From Serinus canaria (Eukaryota; Chordata; Aves; Passeriformes; Fringillidae), in assembly GCF_022539315.1 (NCBI RefSeq), contig NC_066326.1:19050601-19114600 (forward strand): DNA of 64,000 bases, written 5' to 3'. Below, in pieces: positions 32,889-44,178 of the stretch. Each line of letters begins with the position of its first letter. Within the stretch, counting starts at the first letter, position 1. The notes under the pieces were generated by a model. That model made no database searches. It saw only the letters and a list, made by a program, of their open reading frames with translations, and was not told the origin of the DNA. The translations under genes were made by a program, and so were the position numbers.

Positions 32889-34532
32889 ATGTCTGGGTGT
32901 CTTCGCGGCACAGAGCAGCCTGCTGAAGCCCAGAGCACACTGTCGCAAGGTACTGTTTCCACTGCCCTTCCTGGAAATGCTGCCCTTCGTGTGAGGCAGA
33001 TTCGGTTATGGCAGAGGGTGCCTACGGAGACGGAGGTTCCATTCTCTCCCTCAGAGGAGAAAATTATTGACCTCTGGCGAAAATGGGGTGATGAGGACAA
33101 CATTCCTATGCTGACGACACATTTCTATGAGTTTTTTCGGTGGGCAAAGTACCATGGATTTTTCTCTGATGTGCTGTATGCCTTTGACTCATATGTTTGG
33201 GAATGCATGGAATTCATTATCAGAGGTCTTTTCTACCGGGGACTCGGTTTTTCTTCGATCTACCAGCATTTCAGAACTCTCTTCCCAGTTTTGAAATGGA
33301 AAGCTTTAGCATATCAGTGGATTGCAAATGCACGGGGCTTGTCTCCCTTCTCGCTGGAGCTGGAAAAAGGCAAGCCTGTCCGAATCCGTTTCCTGGAAGT
33401 CTCCAGCCCCCCTGACTCGGGGTGGGGGGGCGACGCTTTGCCCGCGGCAGAAGAGAAGTTTTTTTCTGCGACCTTGGATCCCGCGCCGACGGCACCGCCC
33501 CCCCCTTGCTCCTCTCAGGGGGGAGGTGGGTTGGCTCTGTCATCGGAACCGGGGCCAAGGGCCCCGCCCCTGCCCGCCCCAGAGGAGGAGTCGGGACCTG
33601 CAGCCTCTCCCGCGGGGGTCGGTCCCTCGCCTGCCGCGCCGGTGGAGGGGGCTGGGCTTGAGAGTCCCCCAGCGGAACCGTCATCGGACCCGACCGCGGC
33701 GGCCGCCGCAGCACCCGCAATCAGCCGGGACCCTCCCCCGAGCTTTTCGGGCTGTCCCGAGGCTGCCCCTGCGAGGGGAGCTGGAACGGGGGAAGGGGAC
33801 TCAGGCTTGCCCCTCCGTGGGGGGGGTGTGGCTAGGCAGCTGAGCGTAAGCTCGGGCCGTCTGCTTGCTTTCAAACTCGGTGTTTTTCGCGGGCTGACCC
33901 GAGTCTGGTTCGGGGTTTCCCGCTGGGGGTTGGAATGCCTGACTCCCTCTGCGCGCCCTTGCGGCGTGGGGGAGGTGGATCCTGAGCCGTCTGCCTCCGG
34001 TCCCCAGCCCGCAGGGGGTGGGGGTGGTACCGAGGGGCAGAAAGTGGGAACATCTTTTGCATTTGCGATGCAGAGGCAGGAGACACAGTGCAAAGTGAGC
34101 ATCGCACATCTGCTGTGGGGACGAAGCACCCCCACATCTGGGGTGTTGTTCCCTTGGAAAGCTTTTCTTCCCCAGCTGCTGGTCTGCACCGGTTCAGCGG
34201 GGCTGAAGCGTTCCGTCACTCGGGCTGCCCGGATCTCGGCAGCGGAGCGCCGGATTGAGAGAACACAGAGCCCGCTCCGCGGGCCGGGTTTGGGCCGTTT
34301 GGCTCGGTTCCCTGGGCCAGGGCCTCCCGGCCAGCGCCTGTTGGGTTTGGGGGCGTTGTTCCCCCCGTCGGGACCTGGCCCACCTTTCTGTGAGCCAGGT
34401 CTGGGGTCCCTGTTCCCTCCACGGGGGCCAGGGCCTCCGCAAACGGTGGCTGGTGGACCAGCCTGTTTGGGGCCTCAGTGGGCCATTGTCTGCTACTGCT
34501 CTTTCAAAAAAAAAAAAAAAAAAAAGGGTTGA
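32889..34532 (+). CDS. Orphan ORF of the non-autonomous element (547 codons)
   Basis: ATG at 32889 is the first in the frame (the frame is open eight further codons upstream without ATG). Residues 30-165 look globular, with aromatic-rich segments such as FYEFFRWAKYHGFF and YVWECMEFIIRGLFYRG. From about 180 on it is low-complexity Pro/Gly/Ser/Ala, very GC-rich, and it ends through an A run (34506-34525) that gives a poly-Lys tail before the stop. No retroviral motif (major homology region, zinc knuckle, DTG, YMDD) is present. It may be a highly diverged matrix-like Gag N-terminus or a captured host sequence; I do not recognise it. Its length without stops in a decaying genomic region is notable. 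Confidence 0.6.
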   Translation: MSGCLRGTEQPAEAQSTLSQGTVSTALPGNAALRVRQIRLWQRVPTETEVPFSPSEEKIIDLWRKWGDEDNIPMLTTHFYEFFRWAKYHGFFSDVLYAFDSYVWECMEFIIRGLFYRGLGFSSIYQHFRTLFPVLKWKALAYQWIANARGLSPFSLELEKGKPVRIRFLEVSSPPDSGWGGDALPAAEEKFFSATLDPAPTAPPPPCSSQGGGGLALSSEPGPRAPPLPAPEEESGPAASPAGVGPSPAAPVEGAGLESPPAEPSSDPTAAAAAAPAISRDPPPSFSGCPEAAPARGAGTGEGDSGLPLRGGGVARQLSVSSGRLLAFKLGVFRGLTRVWFGVSRWGLECLTPSARPCGVGEVDPEPSASGPQPAGGGGGTEGQKVGTSFAFAMQRQETQCKVSIAHLLWGRSTPTSGVLFPWKAFLPQLLVCTGSAGLKRSVTRAARISAAERRIERTQSPLRGPGLGRLARFPGPGPPGQRLLGLGALFPPSGPGPPFCEPGLGSLFPPRGPGPPQTVAGGPACLGPQWAIVCYCSFKKKKKKKG

Positions 34533-34823
34533 ACGAGCTAGCAGCTCAGAAAGTTTTGCAAGCCTGTTTCAGGACCAAAAGGGACTTTTCAGCACTGTCA
34601 AAGAAGATTGGATTGGATTTTTTCAGTTTGGATTTTTTCCTGAAACACAGCTGTTTGGACTTGAAGCAATGAACTTTCCTTGGACTGTTTTTGCATTTTC
34701 TTCTATTTTAAGATTGTTTTGGTGATGTGATGGGAATTTGGTGTTTTGCAGGTGAAGGGTTTCCCTGATGGTTCCACACCAGCATTTGATTGATCTTTTA
34801 ATTGCATTTTCTTTTTAATTTAC

Positions 34824-34842
34824 TAAAATTAAAAGGGTGAGG
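34824..34842 (+). other. Polypurine-like tract
   Basis: aaaattaaaagggtgagg immediately before the TGTTGCC of the 3' LTR; purine-rich though broken by two T's. Confidence 0.5.
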
Positions 34843-35225
34843 TGTTGCCAACATATTTTATGAAAAATCCTTTACTTAGGATTTTTCCTTTCCTAGAGCT
34901 GAGAAGCCTCGGAACAAACTCAACAATTCTTATCTGCTGCTGTGGAATGCCACGGGAAAATCTGTGATTGGCCCCGTCAGACTGTTTCCAATTAAGAGCC
35001 TATCACAATTCACCTGTTTGGCCCGTCTCGGGCTGAGAAGACTTCAGTTTACACATTCCTATTCTATTCTTAGCTTAGCCTTGTAGTGAAACCTTTCTCT
35101 TTACTCTTTTAGTATAGTTTCTAAATCTTATATATCATATCATAATAAATCAAAGCCTTCTGATGCATGGAGTCAATGTTGTCGTCTCTTCCCTCATCCT
35201 GGGACCTCAGAAAACCCCTGTAATA
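34843..35225 (+). repeat. 3' LTR of the non-autonomous element
   Basis: Nearly identical to 32188-32570 with only a handful of substitutions visible, so the insertion is young relative to the two proviruses. Followed by the tctgtt duplication. Confidence 0.85.
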
Positions 35226-35231
35226 TCTGTT

Positions 35232-37505
35232 TGCTTATAAGAAGAATTCATAGTGAGTTATTTGTGGCATCCTAGCTATTGTACTGTTTTATGAAGTGAG
35301 GAAGTTCTAAAAAGAACTATTTTATCCAGTGTCTTTCTGTCAGTATTGTGTATGTTAATACATGCATGGTTGCAGAAGAAAATAGAAGCATTTCTTTAAA
35401 CACCTATAGGATTTAAAAACCCCTGTGAGAGCGTGTAACATTCAGGGTGACTGTCAGGGGACTCTGGAGGAAGGACACAACTCCTGCTTCTAAAAGGGAT
35501 CACACAGCTTGTCGGGGCTGTCACCTTCTCCTTGGCACGGGCACCAAAGGTTTAAGATGGGTTTTTTGTCCTATGGAATTGCTTTACCAATGTACCACAA
35601 AGGATAAAAAAGATCACCTTGAAACAGGTTAAAGGCAATCAACAATGTCCACTGGCCTTGCAGAACAGTAACTTCATGGGTTACATCAAAACAAAGAGTG
35701 CGAGTTTAGAAATGTAAATTACATGTTCCTTGTACGACAACCTCCATTTGTAATACTTCTTTTTAAATTGCATGCTAATTTAAAGTGAGTGTCAAGCTCA
35801 GGAATTGTGCTGGACTGATCATGTGGGAACTACACCCCTTTTTTAGCCCTGTAGCACATTTAGCAGAGGCCCAGGCCAACTTTCAGCCTTTTGAGATTCT
35901 CTGTTGGCCACAAAGCACCTGCACCTCCCCATCCAGTGAAACAGCTCTTGGTGCAAACAGTTTAACTTAGAGATGCATAATGATAACTGGGACTTGCATG
36001 CCTGTGCTCGTATTCCATAACACAGGGAATCCCATCACTCCACGTGTTCCCAGAGTGGCACACAAGGTGCCCAAACCAGCACAAAATGGTGAATAAGCAG
36101 TGCAGAGCTTGTGTGTTAGGGTGGGGAAAGGGTTCAGCTGCAGCTCTGCCCCACACAGTCTTGGCTGTCCCAGCTTGTCCCACTCCCTCTGCTTGCTCAC
36201 GCTGGTGCTCAGGCAGCCCAAACGCCTCCTGCTGCGAGAGAATCACCTTCTCCTGACGTGCAGGAGCCCACATCCATGAGTGTGGCTCGGGTGAGCTGCT
36301 GGGAGTGCTTGGTGAGGGGAAGAGATGGGTTGGCTGAGGCATGGAGTGGGAGGGACAGCTGGGAATCCACAGGGTTCTGGCTGTCACTTGGCAAGAGTGT
36401 CACTTGTCCTGTTGGTTATGTCAGGCTGTGTTTCGGTTGCTGTTACCTGTGCTGTTAAAGTCTGCCTGTGTTTCAGTCACCTTTCCAGTGAGCAGTTTTC
36501 TCCCCTGCCAGCTGCCACACAGAGTTTGTGAGCAGGGTCTGCAGTTGGCAAGAGCTAATGCTGCAAGGTAGGGCTGGAGAGGAATGGGGGGGATTTGGGT
36601 GTTCTGCAGAAAGCATTGACAATTGCAGGTATCTCTCCTGAGAATTCACCCTGTCTGGCTTGGTGAGCCACAGGTTTCCTCCAGCTAAAGTCCAGTTTCT
36701 TCCAGAGACGATCATATTCAAGAATGAGTCCAATCTATGAGCTTTACACACTGCTCCTCTTTATAGTTTCATATTTATCAAGGAAATGCTTTCTTCCTTT
36801 AGGTTCAGATTTTAAAAGCTCTTTTAGCATCTAAATCCCTCTTCTAGACCTTCATCAACTTGCAATCACTTAGGTCTGAAATCCCAACCGTGCCCTTAAG
36901 TTGTAATCCCTAATGCAGGAAACAACAGTTTGCATTTAGTCAAGCAAGTGTTTAAGTACCTGCAAGTGATTAAAAGTTGTCCTAAATTGGAGTGTGTAAT
37001 TATAATCACCTATTCCCGATTTCATATTCCAGATTCATATTCCTGCAATCTGAATGACTTAAACATGAACTTTTTTGGAGTGCACAGGTTCCTGTGCCAG
37101 GGCTTGACCTGCCCCTGTCACACCACTGGCTTCCTAAACCAGCCTAGTTGACCAAATCGTTCATCGTTCTTTTCTTCAGGTGCCCATCCTGATCTTCCTA
37201 CTCTGATGAATGTCTCAGGTTCCTGTCTGGACTATGTTCCAGCTTTTCTTTTTCAATCCCTGTCAAGTTCGTGAGTCAGCTCAACTTTAACTGTAAATCT
37301 GAATAAAATCCTTCCTGAAAAGCTTGAGTTCAAATCATTTCAGAGGAAAAAGACATCTCAAGAAATTGTATACTTACATTGGTATTGTATCTAAATTGTG
37401 TAATTGCCAGGGCCTGATGACTGTGGGTGGCCATAGTGAATGAATGTCAGTCAGGGAGGAATTCACTGCACTTTCCATATTTGACACCTTAAAAGCATCT
37501 GTGTC
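35232..37505. other. Intergenic or intronic; no supported gene
   Basis: Several short frames, none with recognisable domains or convincing splice borders. Composition is ordinary. Confidence 0.4.
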
Positions 37506-37511
37506 CTAGGG

Positions 37512-37897
37512 TGTTACCAACATATTTTATGAAAAATCCTTTACTTAGGATTTTTCCTTTCCTGGGAGCTGAGAAGGCTCAGAACAAACTAAACAATTCT
37601 TATCTGCTGCTGTGGAATGCCACGGGAAAATCTGTGATTGGCCCCGTCAGACTGTTTCCAATTAAGAGCCTATCACAATTCACCTGTTCGGCCCGTCTCG
37701 GGCTGAGAAGACTTCAGTTTACACATTCCTATTCTATTCTTAGCTTAGCCTTCGTAGTGAAACCTTTCCCTTTACTCTTTTAGTATAGTTTCTATATCTT
37801 ATATATCTTATCATAATAAATCAAAGCCTTCTGATACATAGAGTCAACGTTGTCGTCTCTTCCCTCATCTAAAGACCTCAGAAAACCCGCAGTAATA
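37512..37897 (+). repeat. Solo LTR of the non-autonomous family
   Basis: 386 bp from tgttaccaacatatttta to cgcagtaata, flanked by the 6-bp duplication ctaggg (37506-37511, 37898-37903). Same hairpin at 37531-37556. Confidence 0.88.
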
Positions 37898-37903
37898 CTA
37901 GGG

Positions 37904-39480
37904 TGACATTAGGATGCTGGTATCCCCATTTGTGTGTGTTATTTATGCTGGATATTATGCTCTGTGCCTTCAAGACTGGCCCTGCAGAGAGAAAGTTTTG
38001 TTTTGGGTGTCTTATCAGCCACTCGGTGGGACATACAGATAGTACAGTACATAGTGCTGTTTTTTGCTTTTTGCTCTGCTTTTTGCTCTGCTCTTGCTTC
38101 TGCTCTGCTTCTGTTTGCTCTTGCTTTTTTCCTTTTCTCATTAGTTAATTTAGCTAAACAGTCAAAATTCCTTCCTGGAATGTTTCCCCTTTTCTGATTG
38201 GACCTACAGAACCTGCTCCGGACTGGGATCTGGGAAACACCGAGAGAGAGTTTGCATCTTGTGGCTGCAGCAGCTGCCCCAGCGCCGGAGGGACTGATAA
38301 CAGAGCGACCAACCCCAAGAGAGACTTTCTGAATTTGTCATCTTTTTCAGACTGGTGAAAGAGTGGTGTCATCCGGTAGTGTTCATTTTGTGTGTTGGGG
38401 GGTGCTGTGCCTGTTAAATAAACAGGTTCTTTCCACTTCTCTCTGAGGAATTCTTCCAAAAGCAGTTGGGGGGAGGGGGCGTGTGGGTTTTTCTTTCTGG
38501 AGGGGCCCCTTTTGGGGGATTCTCTCCCAAATTTGCCCTAAACCAGGACAAGCCTGTAGCAGACCCCCACTGCCGTGTGAGAAATGCCACTATGCTCTGT
38601 ATGCAGGAGATTCTTGGACTGCTGTCCTTAGAACCCACAGGAATCCGAGCCCACCATTGTATCAACTTTTTGTCATTAACCACCTGTATAGAAGACGGAA
38701 AAACGTATTGGCTATACAAAAGCATAGGGAATTTCAAAGAGAAGTTAATGGAGGAATGCCCTATGAAAGAAAAATGGATCTGTACAGAAAGGAGACTGAT
38801 TGAAGGAAAGATGAGACATGGGGTTTATGAACCAGGTTCAATGAAAGAGAGCTGCAACTACAAGAACGTGGAGTGGAAAAAGCCCAGAACTGTGAGATTG
38901 CTGAGTCAGCCACTGAGATGTACAAGCAATACCAGGAATTGAGACAACTATACAGCACTGAAGAAGAAACTAATTAGGAAACTGTTGAACATGTTGATGT
39001 GGGCTAAAGCCCGACCAAACTTTTAGAGGGGGGAGTTGTTATAAAAGAGGTTCAATTTGTGTTGAATTGGGGCTGGGTTGGGAATTGTTTTGGGGGGAGT
39101 TAATGGGTGTTTGTGGTGGGTCCTGAGGAGGGGAGGTCCAGGGTTTGGTGGGGGCATTAGTCGAAGGGGGGAGGAGGTGAGGAGACAGGGGACTTGACCA
39201 ATCATTTGACGCCCCGAGAAAATGACTAGTCCAAAATGAATATTGATAAGGAGCAATAAGAACACAGGAAAGCGACCATTCAATGCATGGATCCAAAACC
39301 CACCAATCCTGGATTTTAGAGGGGTTATAAAATGAGGGTTTCAGTTGGGCTTGGGGTACTTCTCCTTCCAAGGGACCTACTTTTGGGGGAGAACCCAGCG
39401 TGTTTGGGGCATGTTGATATCTTTGGGTTGTTGTGTGGGAGTTTGGGCATGTCTCAAACTCCCAGTCCTCTCTAGATTGT
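37904..39480 (+). mobile_element. Fragment of a further retroviral element
   Basis: AATAAA in gttaaataaacaggttcttt (near 38415) looks like an LTR 3' part. A 159-codon frame (38466-38942) with many Cys follows (CMQEILGLL, CPMKEKWICTERR). Then comes a polypurine run agaggggggag at 39025-39035 directly before TGTTATAAAAGAGG at 39037, the layout of a 3' LTR start. A TATA-like ttataaaatg lies near 39324. The 5' LTR counterpart was not found, so the element is truncated or internally deleted. The frame cannot be assigned to gag or env with confidence. Confidence 0.45.
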
Positions 39481-39609
39481 TTTGAAAAAGGAGAGCCTTT
39501 TTCCTTTTAAAAATCTGGCCACATTCAAATTCATCATACCCCTGCTGTGCAGGATGGTCCCTGTGTGCCACTGGCAGCTGGGGCCTCAGCCACCTCCGCT
39601 CTTTCACAG

Positions 39610-39808
39610 CTGCTCTTGTGCATCTTCAGAAGAGGAGCCTAACAATTCGGGCAAAGAGGACTTGACCCATGATCCCAGCTGTCCACTTCTGCCCCTGTCT
39701 GCCATGCTGTGGCTGCAGCACTGTCATGAGCCCTTCCCAAAACCAACGTGTCCAAAACGAGACCCTCTGCCCCTGAGCCCCCTGGTCCTGTTCCCTGGCC
39801 AGGAGTGA
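39610..39808 (+). CDS. Isolated tail exon of the gene family (Ser/Glu-type tail)
   Basis: After a tttcacag acceptor, the exon encodes a 66-residue tail (CSCASSEEEPNNSGKEDL ... LSPLVLFPGQE) and stops at 39806-39808. It is the inverted counterpart of 50296-50494 (copy D) and lies at the outer end of the left palindrome arm. No transmembrane exon precedes it; a retroviral fragment lies upstream instead, so it is probably non-functional. Confidence 0.55.
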
Positions 39809-40124
39809 AGGTGGGCAGGCCCTGTCTGCCAGGGCTAGGCTTGGTCCCCATTTTTTGTTCAATTAAAGAAATGGAGTTGTCACAGCTGTGTCTGGGTGGT
39901 AGCAGCAGCAAAGCCCAGGCGGCACCAGCTGGCACCAGCCCAAGGGCAGCTGTGGATGCCCACGGTGTGGGCAGGCAGGATCCAGGCAGGGGCTGCTGTG
40001 AGCAGCGGCGTGGCTCCGAGGGGCTGGAGCAGTCCATGCTAAACGTCCCTGCACTGAGGGCACATTTCCACATTTCCTTCGCTGGGATCATCTGGGCCTG
40101 GACCTAAGGAGGGACAGAGAGATA

Positions 40125-40335
40125 TTTTGGATTCCCTGCTGAGGCATGCAGGGATTCCTCATGAAGATCAAAGGAGAATTGATGACTCTCAGAAGGTGTG
40201 CAGGGATCCCTCTTGAGGCACACACAGGAATATTTTGGGGTCCCTGCTGAGGGGTGCAGGGATACCTCAGAGAGCACAAAGGAGTATTCATGGCCTTTCC
40301 TAAGGTGTGCAGGGATCCCTCATGAGGAATGCAGC
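40125..40335 (+). repeat. Short minisatellite
   Basis: Repeats of about 55-65 bp built on gtgcagggatccctc(a/t)tgagg and caaaggag, three to four diverged units. Reverse-strand relatives lie at 49.88-49.99 kb and looser ones at 0.8-1.02 kb. Confidence 0.55.
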
Positions 40336-40379
40336 GGGATTACATTTGAGGGGTTTTTTACGCTTCTCAGCACAGCAAA

Positions 40380-40730
40380 GGGTCCCTTGGCCGAGGTTTT
40401 GCAGAGCTGGGAGAAAGCCTCTTGCAAAGCCTCGGGCCCGGCCTGTGGGCACGGCGGGTGGGCGGAGCCCATCCCCTGTGGCCACTCCGGGCTGCTCAGG
40501 CCGGGCCGGGCCGGGCCAGCCTCGGGCCCCGGCAGGGAAGGGCCGTGGCCCTGGGCTCTGCTGAGGCTGCTGAGCTCCGCTCTGGCCCTGTGCTGCAGCC
40601 CAACACATTTACAGCCAGGGCTGTGCCCCAGGCCACAGGAGGCACTCGGGGCCACAACTGAGGCCGCGCCTTCTCCCACTCAAGGGGCTGGCTCTGTTCC
40701 TTTCGAGCATCCAGAGCCTTGTACCTCGGC
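40380..40730. other. GC-rich segment, possible CpG-type promoter region
   Basis: Very GC-rich with a ccgggccgggccgggcc run near 40501; its inverted copy is at 49.48-49.83 kb. It lies between convergent family pieces. Promoter activity is inference only. Confidence 0.3.
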
Positions 40731-41544
40731 CTGATAGTGCAAAGATCCCCCCAGCATCCCTCAGTTTGCACAAATAAAGGCTTTGTGCTGATTAATATGA
40801 AAAGCTGCATGGGTGGACTGCAGGTAATGTTCTTTTGTGGCCTGGACCCCAGTCAGTGCTCGAGTCTAAATGACTGACCCAGCCCCGAGCTGCACTGAAG
40901 ACTGATTTGATCAAAGGGACTGAAGCTCTGTTGACTGCAAATTCTCCAGGAAAACAAGTACAGGAACATGGATAATGTTGGGGACAACAGCAGAGTGCAG
41001 AGTTGAACCTGTGAGGCCATCTCACTGTTGCCTCACCCCACCCTTTTATTTTTAATTGATTTAATATTCTGAGTGCCAGCTCTTGCATGAAATGGGCCCT
41101 CAGCAAGGAGCTGCTGGGCCTCCTGTGTGTGTCCCTTTGTGCTCCCGGTGCTTCTGGTCTGGTTTGGCTGGGAAACTTGTCCATCAAGCCTCTGTGTCTG
41201 TTTCCTGTCATTCCAATGCAGAGCCCTTTCCTGCTCCATGGTATTTAATTACTCTGAATAGTTTATTGAATAACTTACATCATGCACTTCATGACATTAA
41301 ATTGTGTTTATCAGTCTCGGTCCTATCATGAGTTTCTGGAACACATTTACAAGCCTTACAGCTGTTTTGCATGACAAAATTGGCAGGGTATTTGCAATGA
41401 CAGCCCTATAAAAACAATTTGTTGTGTGCATTGTCATCTCAGGGTTATGAGATGATGATGGTGCTGTGCTGAGCAGGGCGTGTCCACAAGTGCAAAGCCA
41501 CTGGCTACTGAGCCCCATGAAAAGGCTGAGGGAAATGTACCCAC

Positions 41545-42773
41545 CACTGCGCCCCTCCATAGCACTCAGCTTCTTGTCCAGAACTTTGGCTGCCTCCAGT
41601 GATTTCTTGTCTCTTGTGTCCGTGTTCTTCCACCTAGGAAAATCCTTAATGGAAAGTTGTTCCATTTCTCCTTCAGGCCCGAGTGGCAGTGAAGGCACCT
41701 GGGTGATTGGTGCCCTCCAAGGCACTCCCTCAGCTCTGCCTTCCCCCAGGATCAGGGGCAGGAGGACCACGTGCCTGCAGTGCCCCCACACTGGAAGGAG
41801 ACCCTTGCGGGGCAGACGGGGCAGAAAGTACTCCCTGGAGCTGCCAGCAGCTCTAAACCCAGCCCCAGGCAGGGCCAGGCCTTGGCAGTGGCAGCAGGAG
41901 CAGCTCAGGCTCCCTGGGGCTGGAACAGGAGCTGTGAAGGGCTCAGCCCTGGGGCACAGCCCTGGGCCCGGGCCCCTTCCCTCTCTGCACTTCTCTGTGG
42001 CTGCACAGAGCACACGGAAGGACACACTGGCATTGCACACAGGAAGAAGATGGACAGCTAAATGCTCCTTCCTCCCACTGACAGCGATCCTGTAGGATCA
42101 CTCAGGCCTCCAGAAGGGAGCTGGCAAGGCTTCCAGATTCCTTCAGCCCTGAGCTTATGTTTAGGGAAAGGGCACATGAGTGAGATCTTGCCACATGGAC
42201 ACTGATTATTTCGTCAGGAATGGCACACAGAGAACTTGCCCAGATAGTGCCCTAGAATCTTCATACTGTCATTTACCAGCTTTTCCATATAAACCATGTC
42301 GTGATCCCAATCTAGAAAAGAGCAAAAAGCAGAACCATTTCCATGGTGTGCTGGGATCCCCCTCTGCCTTAAGGAAATGAGACCTGCAAGGGGGTTGGGT
42401 ACTGCTGTGGGAGCCAGGTGTTAATGGGCAACAAGGCCAAAGCTGCACATGGGCCTGAGGATCTCTGGGCTGGCTCCTGGTCAATTTCCACCCTCTTTGC
42501 AGGCTCTGTGACACACCCTTGGAGAGGAATAGGGGCCAGCCCCAGGCCCATGAGGGCTCTCTTCCTCCCCCAGAGGACACCCTCCCTTCCCTAAAGGCCT
42601 GGGGAAAACCATCCCCAGCACTTCCCGAGGAGCAGGGAGCGCTGTCCCAGGAAAGGGGAGCCAGGTGCCGGCTCACCTGATCCCCGCGCTTGCAGCGGAG
42701 CAGCCTGGGCAGCCCTGGCAGGCAGGGCCACGGCCAGGAGGAGCAGCAGGAAGAGGCGCAGAGCAAGGGCCAT
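41545..42773 (-). pseudogene. Gene-family copy C (5' exons only)
   Basis: Exon 1 is 42773-42677 (97 bp, intact signal peptide start). The second exon is about 42311-42245 (DWDHDMVYMEKLVNDSMKIL), but its donor is lost: where other copies read GGGCATG then GT this reads GGGCACTATCTGG. The coiled exon is 41633-41545 (DKKSLEAAKVLDKKLSAMEG). No transmembrane or tail exon follows on this strand; the sequence below 41.45 kb departs from the gene. It is the inverted duplicate of copy C' at 46005. Confidence 0.5.
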
Positions 42774-43439
42774 GGTGCCTTGCCCTCTGCCAGTCCCGCA
42801 GCTCTTGCTGCCACCGTTGTCCTGACACCGCTGTCCCAATGTCAGCAACCGTTGTTAAGGACTGAGGAGCTGGATATTTCGATGCTATGGAACCACAGGG
42901 CTCTGTGACCTCAGAGCCTGCTGTGACCCCAGAGCCTGCTGTTATCTCACAATCCTGCTGTGACTTCATGGCCTGGGTGGGGATGGACCTCAGCACTGGA
43001 ATTTTCTTTCCTGGGGAGGGAGCTCCTCCTGCCTGGCAGTTGTGTCCAAGGGCTGGACCTGCCCCCCCAAGTCAAGCTCACTGCTCTGTGTTCTGGGCAC
43101 TGGCACAGGAGATCACATCCAAAGATTTCTGATCTCCTCAGGCACTGTCAGCCACAGCCCAGGATGCTGAGGAGTCAGTGATCTCTGGCTGGAGACAAGT
43201 GCCACATTCCCTCCTGTCAGCAGCTTCCCAGCTGGAATTTTGGTACCTCGGGGAGGCCATGGCTAAAACAGCTCTTTCTGTTCATCGGATAGGTGAAGCC
43301 TTTACTTCAGCATTTGCTCTTCATGTGCAATTTAAGGCTCTGCTTCCTCTTCTGGTCCTCAAAGGACACAGTCAGTCAATAAAACAGGGAGGAAAACCAC
43401 CCAACCTCTTCAGTGCTTTGGTATGCCAAAGGAAACCTT

Positions 43440-44178
43440 GAGGAGCACAGGGTGGGTCTGTGCAGGCTGAGCAAGCCAGAGGCCTCCCATGATGGAGTGG
43501 CTGCCTCAGGGACGCGGTGCCAGAGTTCTTCAGCCAGGCCTGCTCCCAGCACTGTCACCAGGAGGGGGCCGCCCCGAAACAGCCACACAATTCAGGGTGC
43601 AGCTGTAGGGCACAACTGCTCTATGGCACAGGTGGAATGCATCGAGGGCAGGGACAAAGAACAAGGAGAGGTCTTCTGTATCATTCCCAAAGGTGTTTAT
43701 GCCCAGGAACAACAGGGACTGAAAGACACAAATCCAGGCTGGAGAAGGGTTTTTCAACAGGGGAGCTTCAAGGGGAGGGTACAGAACTTTAACCAATTGG
43801 GAGAAACCTGGGGAAAAGCATAAGGCAGGGAATACAATGCTTAAACAAATTGGGAATTACAGGGGAGGGGAACAGTTTAAACAACCCAGTGGGACCTTGA
43901 GAGATACAATAATGACAGGAAAATTCTGGAGAAAGGGGCAGGAGGGACTGACATGGTTCCTCCTAGGAGGAGGAACAGGTAACATTCAGGAACAAAGGTC
44001 AAGTCTTTGGGAAGATGGAAAACCAGGGCAAAGCCAACAACAACTGAGGTGCAAAGGAACAGTCCATTAAGGATAAAATATACTATAGGAATACAAATGA
44101 CAAGGGGGTGGGGGATAATAGAACCGACCATTGAAACTGAATTTCAATTGAAAACACAATAGAAACACTCCACAACAC
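43440..44178 (-). repeat. LTR-like segment in the left arm
   Basis: On the minus strand it opens TGTTGTGGAGTGTTTC (ending + at 44178 ccacaaca) and has the same block order as 1600-2310 and 54.54-55.27 kb. Left end and target duplication were not resolved. The palindrome's turn lies within this element. Confidence 0.45.

Larger units (their letters stand above)
32188..35225 (+). mobile_element. Complete non-autonomous LTR retroelement with one long ORF
   Basis: Two 383-bp LTRs that are nearly identical (32188-32570, 34843-35225) flank a 2,272-bp interior. The 6-bp duplication tctgtt (32182-32187, 35226-35231) is perfect. There is a tRNA-Trp-like primer site at 32573 and a purine-rich tract before 34843. 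The interior has no protease, reverse transcriptase, integrase or env; only one ORF (32889-34532). It must have been moved by another retrovirus, probably one using the same primer type. Solo LTRs of the family lie at 5530-5915 and 37512-37897. The LTRs end in TA rather than CA on the plus strand (TGTTGCC ... GTAATA at 35225). Confidence 0.85.
39540..44097 (+). repeat. Left arm of a large inverted repeat
   Basis: Matches the reverse complement of about 44730-50565, for example tail exon 39610-39808 vs 50296-50494, 40.2-40.73 kb vs 49.47-49.9 kb, 41.3-42.04 kb vs 48.2-48.91 kb, exon 1 at 42677-42773 vs 46005-46101, and 43837-44070 vs 44760-44993. The arm is about 4.5 kb. Confidence 0.88.

Noticed and set aside
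33271..34219. Minus-strand ORFs across the orphan ORF of the non-autonomous element
   Set aside because: They are Pro/Arg-rich antisense frames produced by GC-rich low-complexity sequence, opposite the transcription direction set by LTRs and primer site.
40125..40335. CRISPR-like array of spaced repeats
   Set aside because: Units are diverged, contiguous and in vertebrate DNA; a minisatellite explains them.
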